From the NCBI RefSeq assembly GCF_900110455.1, contig NZ_FOIS01000003.1, forward strand, positions 203,491 to 267,490: a DNA stretch of 64,000 nucleotides, written 5' to 3'. Numbering within the stretch: position 1 is the first letter of the stretch; every line of letters begins with the position of its first letter. A program made the translations under genes and the position numbers. Below the pieces are notes generated by a model, which did not search any database, had not been told where the DNA came from, and saw nothing but the letters and a program-made list of their open reading frames with translations. This stretch comes from Natrinema salifodinae. GTDB taxonomy: Archaea; Halobacteriota; Halobacteria; Halobacteriales; Natrialbaceae. Shown here one piece after another: positions 27,294 through 35,332 of the stretch.

Positions 27294-28399
27294 GCGTAAC
27301 CGAGATCCTCCAGATCTTCCTGCAGCGCGTCTTCCTTGACGACGTAGGCGGGGTCGAACCGTTCGCGCTCCCGCTCGAGGGCGGGATCGTCGACAGGCTC
27401 GCCGTCGTCGAGTCGGTACGTGCCGTCGTCCGTCGCGATGTGTTCAGCGGTCATCGCAGCCTTTCGATCCCCGTAGGCGGCGAAGGCGGTGTCGCGATCG
27501 AACGTGCCGCTGCCGTGTTCGGCGCCCGTCAGGATCGTCGGGACGTCGACCAGCGAGACGACCTCCCCGACCTCGGGGGCGTTCCGCGTGCCGAACGGGA
27601 CGTTCAGCAGTTCGGGGCGCATCTCTCCCGGGTGGCCCCACAGCCCGTCCTCGCCGAGCAGTTCGCCGTGATCGCCGCAGCAGACGACGCGGGTCTCGTC
27701 GGGGATCGACGCCCACAGGGACTCGAGGGCCGCGTCGAGTTCGGCGACCTCCCGCCGGTAGAGGTCCCGAACGAGGGCTTCGTCCTCCGCCGAGCCGCGG
27801 TCCGAGAGCACGCGACGGGTGATCCGCTGTGCCGTCGCCCGGTCGACGTCCGCGCCGTCGGGATCGTACGGGTGGTGGGGCTCCATGAAGTGCAGCCAGG
27901 CGAACCACTCGTCGCGACCGGCGACCTCGTCTAAGAACTGGTCGACGACGGCGTCCGCGGGTCGGAACGACTTCTCAGTCTCGTCGACGTAGCTCCGAAG
28001 CTGCTGATAGCGGTTGTAGCCCCAACTGGCGATCTTGTACGGGAGCGACCCGCGCTCGAGCAGGATCGCGCCCTTGTCCTTCAGCGACTCGCCGCCGCCT
28101 TTCGGTGACGTGAACGAGTCGAACCCGGTCGCGTAGCCGTACTCCTGAGAGAGCAGGTGATTCGTCGTGATACCGACGCAGTGGACGTCGAACTCGTTCG
28201 CGACACTAGCCTCCGTCTCGAGGCCATTTCCGGCCGGGTACTCCCCGCCGATGATCGCCGGGAAGCTGCCGGGCGTCGCGGTGCTCGTGGCGAACGCGGC
28301 GTCGTGGGTGTCGTCCAGGAACTCCCGGGTTCGGGGCATGTACTGGACGTGATCGGTTCTGAGCGAATCGATCGTGACTAGCAGGGTCGTCTCTGTCAT
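27290..28399 (-). CDS. Sulfatase-like alkaline-phosphatase-superfamily protein
   Basis: 369 residues. It opens TTLLVTIDSLRTDHV; the nucleophile loop TATPGSFPAIIGGEYP places T42 at the catalytic position when aligned on the G-G that replaces the T-G ten residues on. The loop lacks the His seen in two paralogues. Other ligands are in WLHFMEPHHPYDP and CCGDHGELLGEDGLWGHPGE, the latter a typical sulfatase-fold metal site. It has no signal peptide and ends LEDLGYA. It lies 34 bases after the previous gene. Confidence 0.85.
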   Translation of the reverse strand: MTETTLLVTIDSLRTDHVQYMPRTREFLDDTHDAAFATSTATPGSFPAIIGGEYPAGNGLETEASVANEFDVHCVGITTNHLLSQEYGYATGFDSFTSPKGGGESLKDKGAILLERGSLPYKIASWGYNRYQQLRSYVDETEKSFRPADAVVDQFLDEVAGRDEWFAWLHFMEPHHPYDPDGADVDRATAQRITRRVLSDRGSAEDEALVRDLYRREVAELDAALESLWASIPDETRVVCCGDHGELLGEDGLWGHPGEMRPELLNVPFGTRNAPEVGEVVSLVDVPTILTGAEHGSGTFDRDTAFAAYGDRKAAMTAEHIATDDGTYRLDDGEPVDDPALERERERFDPAYVVKEDALQEDLEDLGYA

Positions 28400-28433
28400 G
28401 CGTGGGTATTCACCGTCCGAATCGAATTCGTGC

Positions 28434-29891
28434 TCATAGGTATCCCAGATCCTCCAGTCGCGCGCGACTCGCCTGGTCGACCTCCGCGGCGTCGGTCCGC
28501 TCGCCGTCGGTGATCCAGTCGCCGAAGGCGGATTCGAAGACGCCGTCCGGGACCGTCTCGTCCGGTCGTTCGACCTGTTTCGACGGCGGCCCGGAGACGT
28601 CGTACACCGCCTCGGTGCCGAGCTGGTCGCGGTAGTACTTCCGCTCGCCCTCGTAGACGACCCGCTGTCCTCGGTCCCAGTACGACTCGTCCCCGCCCTC
28701 CGGGATGCCGGAGCCGGAGCCGACGATCTCGGCGCGAGCGCGCTCGCGCTCGAACGAGAACGGATCGAACGGGTCCTCGTTCGCGAGCGACCGGATCACG
28801 TCGCCGAGGTCGGCGTGGGAACTGAGCCCGTCGACGTCGACGGGACGGGCGGCGCCGTCGGCGCCCGTGTCGTCGACCGCGAGCTCGAGGGCGCGGTCGC
28901 CGGTGGTGACGACGTCGAACGGGACGTGCAACAGCCCCTCCGAGAGGCTGCTCATGTGGTTCATGAGGTGGCCGTCCGATTCGTAGCCGAGGTTCTCGCC
29001 GTGATCGGCCGTGACGATCAGGATCGACTCGCGGTCATCGCGCTCTAACGCGGTCACCAGGTCGGCGACGATCCGATCGAGGTACTCCACCGTCGCGGCG
29101 TACAGCCGGCGGACGCGCTCGACGTCCGGACCGAACTCGCCGAGGCCGTCCGCGACGTTCACGTCCGAGTCCCGGAACGAACTCGAGTGGAAGTCGGCCG
29201 AAACGCCGTGAATCGAGTCATCCAACCCGCGGAACGGGGTGTGGGGCCCGTGAGCGTCCATGAAGTTGGCGAAAGCCAGCACCGGGCCGTCGCGCTCGGT
29301 GATCTCCCGCTCGAGGGACCGAGCGATCGCCCGCCCGCCGAAATCGGTCGGTTTCTCGATCGGCAGTTTCCGACTCACGTCGTCCAGTTTGAGCAGGACA
29401 CCGTTGCACAGCGATCGCAGCGGATGCTCGTGGTCTAGCGCCTGGCGGACGAAATCGGCGTAAGCCCCCATTCCCTCGGTCGACCGGTCGGAAATGTGCC
29501 GTTGGACGTCCATCCCAGCCGGCAGTCTGCGACTCGGTGAGACGGGGATCGTCCGATCGAAGAACCGGTCGAATCCGAAGACGGGGCTCGCGTAGATGTT
29601 CGCCGTGACGCAAACCGACTCGTACCCCTGGCGCGCGAGTGGCGCGATCCAGGTGTCCTCGACGTCGATCGGATCGAACCGGCGCTGGTGGGCGTGCACG
29701 CCCGTTTCCGACGGGACCGACCCCGTCAGCAGTCCGGCGTGACTCGGGACGCTCCAGCCGCCGAGCGCTCGCATCCCCTCGAAGCGGACGGCGGCCCGCT
29801 CCCGCAGCCCGGTCGCGTACCGATCGTAGACGTCTTTCCTGACGGTGTCGAGACAGACGACGACGACGTTCGGTCGGTCGGCTCCGGTCAT
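28434..29891 (-). CDS. Sulfatase-like alkaline-phosphatase-superfamily protein with Ser nucleophile
   Basis: 485 residues. PNVVVVCLDTVRKDV starts the fold. The loop GGWSVPSHAGLLTG has S47 at the nucleophile position and His where sulfatases have Arg. FANFMDAHGPHTPF and IVTADHGENLGY complete the metal sites. It ends LEDLGYL and has no signal peptide. The ATG at 29891 overlaps the stop of the upstream glycosyltransferase (ATGA). The frame is open far upstream to 30884, but that stretch is an arginine-rich shadow of the glycosyltransferase gene. Confidence 0.86.
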   Translation of the reverse strand: MTGADRPNVVVVCLDTVRKDVYDRYATGLRERAAVRFEGMRALGGWSVPSHAGLLTGSVPSETGVHAHQRRFDPIDVEDTWIAPLARQGYESVCVTANIYASPVFGFDRFFDRTIPVSPSRRLPAGMDVQRHISDRSTEGMGAYADFVRQALDHEHPLRSLCNGVLLKLDDVSRKLPIEKPTDFGGRAIARSLEREITERDGPVLAFANFMDAHGPHTPFRGLDDSIHGVSADFHSSSFRDSDVNVADGLGEFGPDVERVRRLYAATVEYLDRIVADLVTALERDDRESILIVTADHGENLGYESDGHLMNHMSSLSEGLLHVPFDVVTTGDRALELAVDDTGADGAARPVDVDGLSSHADLGDVIRSLANEDPFDPFSFERERARAEIVGSGSGIPEGGDESYWDRGQRVVYEGERKYYRDQLGTEAVYDVSGPPSKQVERPDETVPDGVFESAFGDWITDGERTDAAEVDQASRARLEDLGYL

Positions 29892-30982
29892 GCGTACTCC
29901 TCGAGCGCGGCGCTGAAGCGGTCTCCCTGGTTCGACTCGGTCAGGTCGGCGACGAGGCGTCGCTGCTCGCTCGCGGTGGCCCGCCGCTCGTCCGGCGACC
30001 GCTCGGAGACATCTCGCAAGCCCTCGAACAGCCCCCGCTCGGTCGGCGGAACGACCTGCCGAGCGGGCAGCAGCTCCCGCACGCCGGTCGCTTCGGTGAC
30101 CAGCGTCGGCGTTCCCGAGAGGATCCCCTCGAGCGCGGCGACGGGGAACGCGTCGCCCCGCGACGACTGGACGTAGACGCTCGCGCGACCGAACCAGTCG
30201 GCGAAGGCGTCCAGGTCGACGAACCCGGGCGTGACGACGTGGGGGCGGTCCGCGTAGGCCCGCTCGTCGTGTCCCTCGCCGAGGACGGCCAGGCGCATGT
30301 CGGCCTCGACGGTGCCGGCGAACCGCTCGACCGCTCGGGCCAGGCGGTCGTATCCGTTCGCCGGTTTGGCCTCGCCCGCCGAGAGGACGGTAAACGGATC
30401 GGCGGGCGAGCGCGGCGAGAGCGACGCGAGCCGGTCGTACTTGTCGTCGGCGATCGGCGGCCGGACGTACGCGACCGGGACGTCGCCGACGTACGGCCGC
30501 GCCCAGCGGTAGACGTCGCGGCCGACCGCGATCACGCCGTCGAGCAACCGATTCGCGAGCGGCTTGAGTCCGCGCCAGAGGTGCCGCGTCGGGCGCTCGG
30601 GCAGCGTGTAGAACGTCTCGTCGGCGGCGAGATAGACGAGGGTCGTTCCCGGCCGGCGCAGTTTGTACGCGAGACCGGTCTGGAGCGGCGCGGTTCCTTC
30701 CGCGATGACGGTGTCGTACGACGGGAGCGTCCCGGCGATCCGGAGCCGATCGACGATTCGCTCCGTGTTCCCGCCCGGTGCGGGCGGTCGCGCGCCGGTC
30801 TCGAAGTGGCGACGGTCGGCGTCCACGGCGTCGGCGAAGACCCGGTGTGCGGGGTGTGCATCGTCGTTTTGGTAGAGGAAACACCGGTTGCTCGGCTCCG
30901 CTCCCCGCGGTCCCGACGCCTGGTCTTCTCGCCGCTCCCTCGATTCACCGCTCCGGTCGCGAGCGGTCGTACTCGCCGTCAC
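29888..30982 (-). CDS. Glycosyltransferase family 4-type protein
   Basis: 364 residues from a GTG that overlaps the upstream gene's stop (GTGA). The C-terminal Rossmann half has FTVLSAGEAKPANGYDRLARAVERF and the donor-site pattern DAFPVAALEGILSGTPTLV, equivalent to the E-x7-E region with Asp in first place. The N-terminal acceptor half is divergent. The first 30 residues are charged and probably disordered. It would transfer a sugar in the cytoplasm to the glycan built by this cluster. Confidence 0.84.
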   Translation of the reverse strand: MTASTTARDRSGESRERREDQASGPRGAEPSNRCFLYQNDDAHPAHRVFADAVDADRRHFETGARPPAPGGNTERIVDRLRIAGTLPSYDTVIAEGTAPLQTGLAYKLRRPGTTLVYLAADETFYTLPERPTRHLWRGLKPLANRLLDGVIAVGRDVYRWARPYVGDVPVAYVRPPIADDKYDRLASLSPRSPADPFTVLSAGEAKPANGYDRLARAVERFAGTVEADMRLAVLGEGHDERAYADRPHVVTPGFVDLDAFADWFGRASVYVQSSRGDAFPVAALEGILSGTPTLVTEATGVRELLPARQVVPPTERGLFEGLRDVSERSPDERRATASEQRRLVADLTESNQGDRFSAALEEYA

Positions 30983-32280
30983 CGATCGGTCACCCCTTCG
31001 GCGCGCTCTTCGCCGCGCCCCGCGCTGCGCCGCTGGTCGGCGTCTCGAGGGTCGTCTGCGCGTTCCGATTCCGACTCCCGCTCCGTTTCTACCGCCGGTT
31101 CCGGTTCCGTTGCGGCGGCTCCGGCTCCGGCGGCCGCGGTCTCCGCGACGACCCGACGGAGCCCCGCCGCGAAGCGGTCGTACTCGTACCGGCGCGCTTC
31201 CTCGCGGATCTCGACCGGATCGAAGTCGTCGGGGTCGAACCGGCGGACCGCCCGGCGGAGCGACTCGACGGTCGGCTCGAAGACGAGTCCCGTCCGGTCG
31301 CCCTTGACCTGATAGCGAGTGAACCCCTCGTTCACGCCGAGCAGGGGTTTGCCGGCCATCATGGTCTCGGCCCCGACGAGTCCGAAGTCCTCCTGCTTCG
31401 GCGCGTAGACGACCGCGGTGGCCCGCGCGACCAGCGATTCGATGTCCTCGACGTAGCCCCGCACCTCGATGTTGTCGTAGTTCGCCGCGAAGGCCTCGAG
31501 CCGGTCGCGCTGCTCGCCGTCGCCGGCGATCACGAGTCGCTCGTCGAGCCCCGCGAAGGCCTTCGCGATCAGGTCGATCCGCTTCTCGGGGGCGAGCCGG
31601 GACCAGGTGAGGAAGTAGCCGTCGTCGCCCTCGTTGCGCCAGTCGCCGGTGACCGGCGGGTAGACCACCGCGGCGTCGCGGTCGTAGAACCGCCGGATCC
31701 GATCCCGAACGAGTTCGCTGTTCGCGACGAACCGATCGACGTAGTCGTTGGCCTCCTTGTCCAGCGCTCGCCAGGCCTTCGCGTAGGCCTTGAGCCCGGT
31801 CTCGACGAACGGGCGGTCGAACGCGGAGAGCCGGTCCCGGTAGAGGTCGTACAGCCACCGCGGCGGGCTGTGGGGGTAGTGAACGATTCGCTGGCCGACG
31901 TCGGGGACGTAGTACTTCGACAGCGGCGCGCTCTCGAGGATCACGTCGTACTCGGCGAGGTCCTCGTGGGCGTCGGTCATGTCGAGCGCGACGTTGAGCG
32001 TCTCGAGGGGGTTCATCCCCTCGTTTTTCCACTCGAGAAAGGGCCGCCACGGCAGCGACGTGTACTTCGCCTGCTCGAAGGGGATCACCTCGACGTCGTC
32101 GGGGAGTTCCGTTCCCTCGGCGACGTAGGTCGTGTAGATCGGCGCGTCGAGCACCCGCGCGGCTTCGATGGCGAACTCCTCGCCGCCGCCGATGCCGGGA
32201 AACCGGTCGTGGAGGATCGCGACGTCGACGGGGACGGGGACGTCCGCGGCGGCGTCGGGGTCGGTCTCGCCGTCGGTCAC
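30979..32280 (-). CDS. Glycosyltransferase family 4 protein
   Basis: 433 residues starting at a GTG overlapping the GT2 stop. The acceptor-side domain begins VDVAILHDRFPGIGGGEEFAIEAARVL. The donor domain has SRLAPEKRIDLIAKAF, LVIAGDGEQRDRL and the E-x7-E motif EDFGLVGAE. The last 55 residues are Ala/Glu/Arg-rich and disordered. The sequence SPPRWLYDLYRDRLSAFDRPF is typical of mannosyltransferase-like GT4 proteins. It is second in the nine-gene run, coupled by 4-base overlaps on both sides. Confidence 0.9.
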   Translation of the reverse strand: MTDGETDPDAAADVPVPVDVAILHDRFPGIGGGEEFAIEAARVLDAPIYTTYVAEGTELPDDVEVIPFEQAKYTSLPWRPFLEWKNEGMNPLETLNVALDMTDAHEDLAEYDVILESAPLSKYYVPDVGQRIVHYPHSPPRWLYDLYRDRLSAFDRPFVETGLKAYAKAWRALDKEANDYVDRFVANSELVRDRIRRFYDRDAAVVYPPVTGDWRNEGDDGYFLTWSRLAPEKRIDLIAKAFAGLDERLVIAGDGEQRDRLEAFAANYDNIEVRGYVEDIESLVARATAVVYAPKQEDFGLVGAETMMAGKPLLGVNEGFTRYQVKGDRTGLVFEPTVESLRRAVRRFDPDDFDPVEIREEARRYEYDRFAAGLRRVVAETAAAGAGAAATEPEPAVETERESESERADDPRDADQRRSAGRGEERAEGVTDR

Positions 32281-33440
32281 TGTAACACCTCCCGCAGCTC
32301 TCGGTCGGGCGACCAGGTGCCGTCGTGGGCTTCGTCGTCGTCCTCGGCGCGGGCCCGGAGGAGGGAGACGCTCGCGCGCAGCAGCGAGATCTGGGTGTCG
32401 AACAGCGAGTAGAGCGGCTGGATCGGGCCGAGCGCGTCGCGGGAGCCGAGCGCCGTGAACCCGAGGATACCGGCCGGGACCGCGAGTCCGAACGGTCCCG
32501 CGACGGCCAGCGAGCCGACCGTCGCCAGCGCGAGCGAGCCGGCGACGAGCCACGGCGAGACGACCATGAACCACCAGTTGAACGGCAACACGACGCGGCC
32601 GTAGGCCCCGTGGCGGCCGAGCGCGTCGCGCTGGCGCCACAGCAGCCGAAGCAGCCCCATCGCCCGTCGATCCTTCTGCTCGCGGCGCTTCCCGAACTCG
32701 GAGTGGGCCGCCTCCTTGTAGTGAATTTCCGGATCGAAGACGACCCGGCCGCCGTTCCGGCGGATCTTCAGGGCGAGTTCGGTGTCGTCGGCCAGCGAGT
32801 CCTCGTCGATCGAGACGATGGCGTCGCGTTCGAACGCCGAGAACGGCCCGTGGAAGATCAGCGTCGAGTCGAGGTGCGATTCGAGCACCTGGATCATCGT
32901 CTGGAGGTCGCGGTAGCCCCGCTCGACCTCGCTGTCGCCGATAACCTCGGCGTTGCGGCCGGTCACCGCCGCAACGTCGGGATCGGCCAGGTTCGCGGCG
33001 GCCGTACGCACGGCGTCGGCCGCGATCCGGGAGTCGCAGTCGGTCTTGACGACGATCTCGTTGGCCGCGGCGGCGTAGGCCTCGTTCAGCGCGGTCGCCA
33101 GGCCCTCGCGTTCTTCCTTCCGGACGAGCGTCAGGTCGGGCGCCGGCCGGCCCGCGAAGAAGGTCTCGACCAGGTCGGCCGTCCCGTCGTCGCTCGAGTC
33201 GACGACGACGATCTCGACCTTCTCCATCGGGTAGTCGAGTCCGACGAGTTCCTCGAGTTTCGACTCGACGATCGCAGCTTCGTTGTACGTCGGCAAGACG
33301 ATGCTCACCGACGGCTCTCGCGGCTGTGCATCGGCGGGCGTGCCGGACGGCCGCCGGAGATAGTACACCCCCAAGTAGAGCAGGTACGGGAGGCCCGTCA
33401 GTGCCACCAGGCCGAACAGGGCCTCGACGAGACGTTTCAT
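32277..33440 (-). CDS. Membrane-associated glycosyltransferase family 2
   Basis: 387 residues. One N-terminal membrane segment, then the GT-A domain: VSIVLPTYNEAAIVESKLEE, VVVDSSDDGTAD, the D-x-D at TDCDSR, and a Q/R-x-x-R-W-like KIRRNGG. Three or four C-terminal membrane segments follow. Architecture matches processive or lipid-linked-glycan initiating enzymes at the inner face. It is the first gene of the cluster, so its upstream region (33441-33500) should hold the cluster promoter, including a TTGCA-TTG-TGCAA palindrome at 33487-33499. Confidence 0.9.
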   Translation of the reverse strand: MKRLVEALFGLVALTGLPYLLYLGVYYLRRPSGTPADAQPREPSVSIVLPTYNEAAIVESKLEELVGLDYPMEKVEIVVVDSSDDGTADLVETFFAGRPAPDLTLVRKEEREGLATALNEAYAAAANEIVVKTDCDSRIAADAVRTAAANLADPDVAAVTGRNAEVIGDSEVERGYRDLQTMIQVLESHLDSTLIFHGPFSAFERDAIVSIDEDSLADDTELALKIRRNGGRVVFDPEIHYKEAAHSEFGKRREQKDRRAMGLLRLLWRQRDALGRHGAYGRVVLPFNWWFMVVSPWLVAGSLALATVGSLAVAGPFGLAVPAGILGFTALGSRDALGPIQPLYSLFDTQISLLRASVSLLRARAEDDDEAHDGTWSPDRELREVLQ

Positions 33441-33486
33441 GCAGATACGCCTTAACGCTCAACAGTCCGCGTCAAAACCCGACGGC

Positions 33487-33499
33487 TTGCATTGTGCAA
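33487..33499. promoter_or_regulatory. 13-bp palindrome upstream of the glycan cluster
   Basis: TTGCA-TTG-TGCAA, a perfect 5-bp inverted repeat 47 bases before the GT2 start. It is the only clear dyad between the glycan cluster and the divergent riboflavin genes apart from the one at 33645. Operator function is inferred. Confidence 0.3.
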
Positions 33500-33644
33500 G
33501 GACGGACAGTCGGGCGCATCACGAATTCAGGGAACCGTGAACGCCGCCCGCTTGTCCATGTACGCGTCGTTCGCGGGACGGCCGTTCGCCGGATCGGTGG
33601 CTTTTTGCGTCGCGCTCGGAACCTCCGAGTACGCGATAAACGCT

Positions 33645-33696
33645 CGTGAACTACGTCACGGTTTCGTTACGCATCCCACATTCGATATGCTTTTAG
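33645..33696 (+). promoter_or_regulatory. ribK promoter with possible RbkR operator
   Basis: CTTTTAGG at 33690-33697 is the TATA-like box, about 27 bases before the ATG at 33720. An inverted repeat CGTGA-6-TCACG spans 33645-33660. The product is a DNA-binding riboflavin kinase, and relatives (RbkR) repress riboflavin genes, so autoregulation through this dyad is plausible. Confidence 0.45.
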
Positions 33697-33719
33697 GCGG
33701 CTACGGTCTACCGGCACGT

Positions 33720-34427
33720 ATGTCAGTGCTAACGGAGTCCGCCGTCGGGCACGACGAACTCGCCGTGCTCAAACTCCTCGCGCTCGAGGGTGGGCTCGAG
33801 GGTGACGTCAAGATCTCCTGTTCTCACCTCGCGGACCGCCTCGACGCGTCGAACCAGACCGCCTCTCGTCGGCTCCAGCGCCTCGAGAGCGCCGACCTAC
33901 TCGAGCGCGATACGGTCAGCGACGGGCAGTGGGTCAAGATCACCGAGACGGGCGAACGGACGCTCCACGCCGAGTACGAGGACTACCGTCGCATCTTCGA
34001 GACGGAGTCGCAGATCGAACTCGACGGCACCGTCACCAGCGGCATGGGCGAGGGACGCCACTACATCTCCCTCCCCGGCTACCAGCGTCAGTTCGAGGAC
34101 CGACTCGGGTACGAACCATTCCCCGGGACGCTCAACGTCGACCTCCGCGAGGACAGCATCCGCCGGCGCAGCGCCATGTCCTCGCTCGAGCCCGTTCCAA
34201 TCGACGGCTGGGAGACCGACGAGCGGACCTACGGCCCCGCCGTCTGCTCCCCCGCGACGATCGAGACCGCCGACGGCGAGACCTACGAGACCGCCCACAC
34301 CATCGCCCCCGAACGCACCCACCACGACGAGGACCAACTCGAGGTCATCGCGCCGGACAAACTCCGGGAGGAACTCGACCTCGAGGACGGCGACCACGTC
34401 ACCGTCTCGGTGGGTGATCGGGAATGA
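33720..34427 (+). CDS. ribK: CTP-dependent riboflavin kinase with N-terminal DNA-binding domain (RbkR type)
   Basis: 235 residues. Residues 10-90 form a MarR-like winged helix ([25 protein letters not shown]). Residues about 100-230 are the archaeal riboflavin kinase ([40 protein letters not shown]), which makes FMN using CTP. Fused proteins of this kind (RbkR) also regulate riboflavin genes. The ATG at 33720 is set by the TATA-like box; the in-frame ORF from 33492 is rejected. The end overlaps ribB by 4 bases (ATGA). Confidence 0.94.
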   Translation: MSVLTESAVGHDELAVLKLLALEGGLEGDVKISCSHLADRLDASNQTASRRLQRLESADLLERDTVSDGQWVKITETGERTLHAEYEDYRRIFETESQIELDGTVTSGMGEGRHYISLPGYQRQFEDRLGYEPFPGTLNVDLREDSIRRRSAMSSLEPVPIDGWETDERTYGPAVCSPATIETADGETYETAHTIAPERTHHDEDQLEVIAPDKLREELDLEDGDHVTVSVGDRE

Positions 34428-35140
34428 CGGGCCACCGCGCCGGCGCGCGGTCGGGCGCGAGCACGGACGACGGCGCGAACGCCGGCGCACCGAGCGCGAA
34501 CGCGTTCGATCACGCCCTGGAATCGCTCCGGAACGGCGAACCCGTCCTCGTCCACGACGCGGCCGACCGCGAGGGCGAGACGGACCTGATCTACCACGCC
34601 GACGCCGTCACGCCCGACGCCGTCGCCAGGCTGCGCAACGACGCGGGCGGCCTGGTCTGTGTCGCGCTCGGCTACGAGATCGCGGAGGTGTTCGACTTGC
34701 CCTTCTACTCGGACGCGGTCGACCACCCCGCGACGAGCGATCACGAACTCGGCTACGACGACCGCTCGTCGTTCTCGCTGACGGTCAACCACCGGGACAC
34801 CTACACCGGGATCACCGACGAGGACCGGTCGACGACCATCCGGTCGCTCGGCGAGGTCGCGGCCGATCCCGACGGCGCAGACTTCGCCGCGGAGTTTCGC
34901 GTCCCCGGTCACGTCCACCTGCTCAAGGGCGCGCCGGACCTGCTCGCCCAGCGCGAGGGCCACACCGAACTCGGCCTGGCCCTCGCCGACGTCGCGGACC
35001 TGGCGCCCGCCGTCGTCGTCTGTGAGATGCTCGACGACCAGACCGGCGAGGCGCTCTCGCCGGCCGACGCCCGCGCCTACGCGGAGCGCCACGACTTCGC
35101 CTACCTCGAGGGCCGCGAGATTCTCGAGCGCCTCGGATAG
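34424..35140 (+). CDS. ribB: 3,4-dihydroxy-2-butanone 4-phosphate synthase
   Basis: 238 residues. It makes the four-carbon riboflavin precursor from ribulose 5-phosphate. Family features are [16 protein letters not shown] (acidic metal loop), [39 protein letters not shown] and the later [25 protein letters not shown]. The monofunctional form without a GTP cyclohydrolase II domain is usual in archaea. It is coupled by ATGA to the riboflavin kinase, so precursor synthesis and FMN formation share one transcript. Confidence 0.94.
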   Translation: MTGHRAGARSGASTDDGANAGAPSANAFDHALESLRNGEPVLVHDAADREGETDLIYHADAVTPDAVARLRNDAGGLVCVALGYEIAEVFDLPFYSDAVDHPATSDHELGYDDRSSFSLTVNHRDTYTGITDEDRSTTIRSLGEVAADPDGADFAAEFRVPGHVHLLKGAPDLLAQREGHTELGLALADVADLAPAVVVCEMLDDQTGEALSPADARAYAERHDFAYLEGREILERLG

Positions 35141-35195
35141 GACGCGTTCGGTCGACTCCTGACGGCCGCGAGAAGACGGCGAATCCGCTCGTTTT

Positions 35196-35310
35196 CGTTC
35201 GATTGTCACACCATCCTCGGTCGGTCGACCGACCGACAGACCGGCACGTTGAGGGACGATTTCGACGTTCGTACCATAATTTCGACGGTCGCACCAGAAT
35301 AGAAAATAGG
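35196..35310 (+). promoter_or_regulatory. Promoter of the lipoprotein-copCD operon with three 20-bp repeats
   Basis: Two exactly adjacent 20-bp repeats lie at 35259-35278 and 35279-35298 (17 of 20 bases the same), just upstream of the TATA-like AGAAAATAGG at about 35299-35308. A third copy of the core TTCGAnnGTCnCACCA lies at 35198-35213, 61 bases before the matching base of the first. Spacing of 20 and about 60 bases puts all copies on similar faces of the helix. This is a likely operator array for an unknown, perhaps metal-sensing, regulator. Confidence 0.5.
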
Positions 35311-35332
35311 CCGCGGCGGATGGGTACCGCAC

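Noticed and set aside
23807-29891. Calling the four phosphatase-fold proteins sulfatases
   Set aside because: The nucleophile loops have Thr or Ser and no C/S-x-P-x-R formylglycine motif, so the name would imply an activity the sequence does not support.
28434-30884. Very long open frame of 816 codons on the minus strand
   Set aside because: Only the part from 29891 down matches the sulfatase-like fold; the upstream part is Arg/Ala-rich shadow of the glycosyltransferase gene read out of frame. GC-rich DNA gives few stops. The same applies to the long frames over 29888-32050, 30979-33462, 35737-38610 and 45098-47407.
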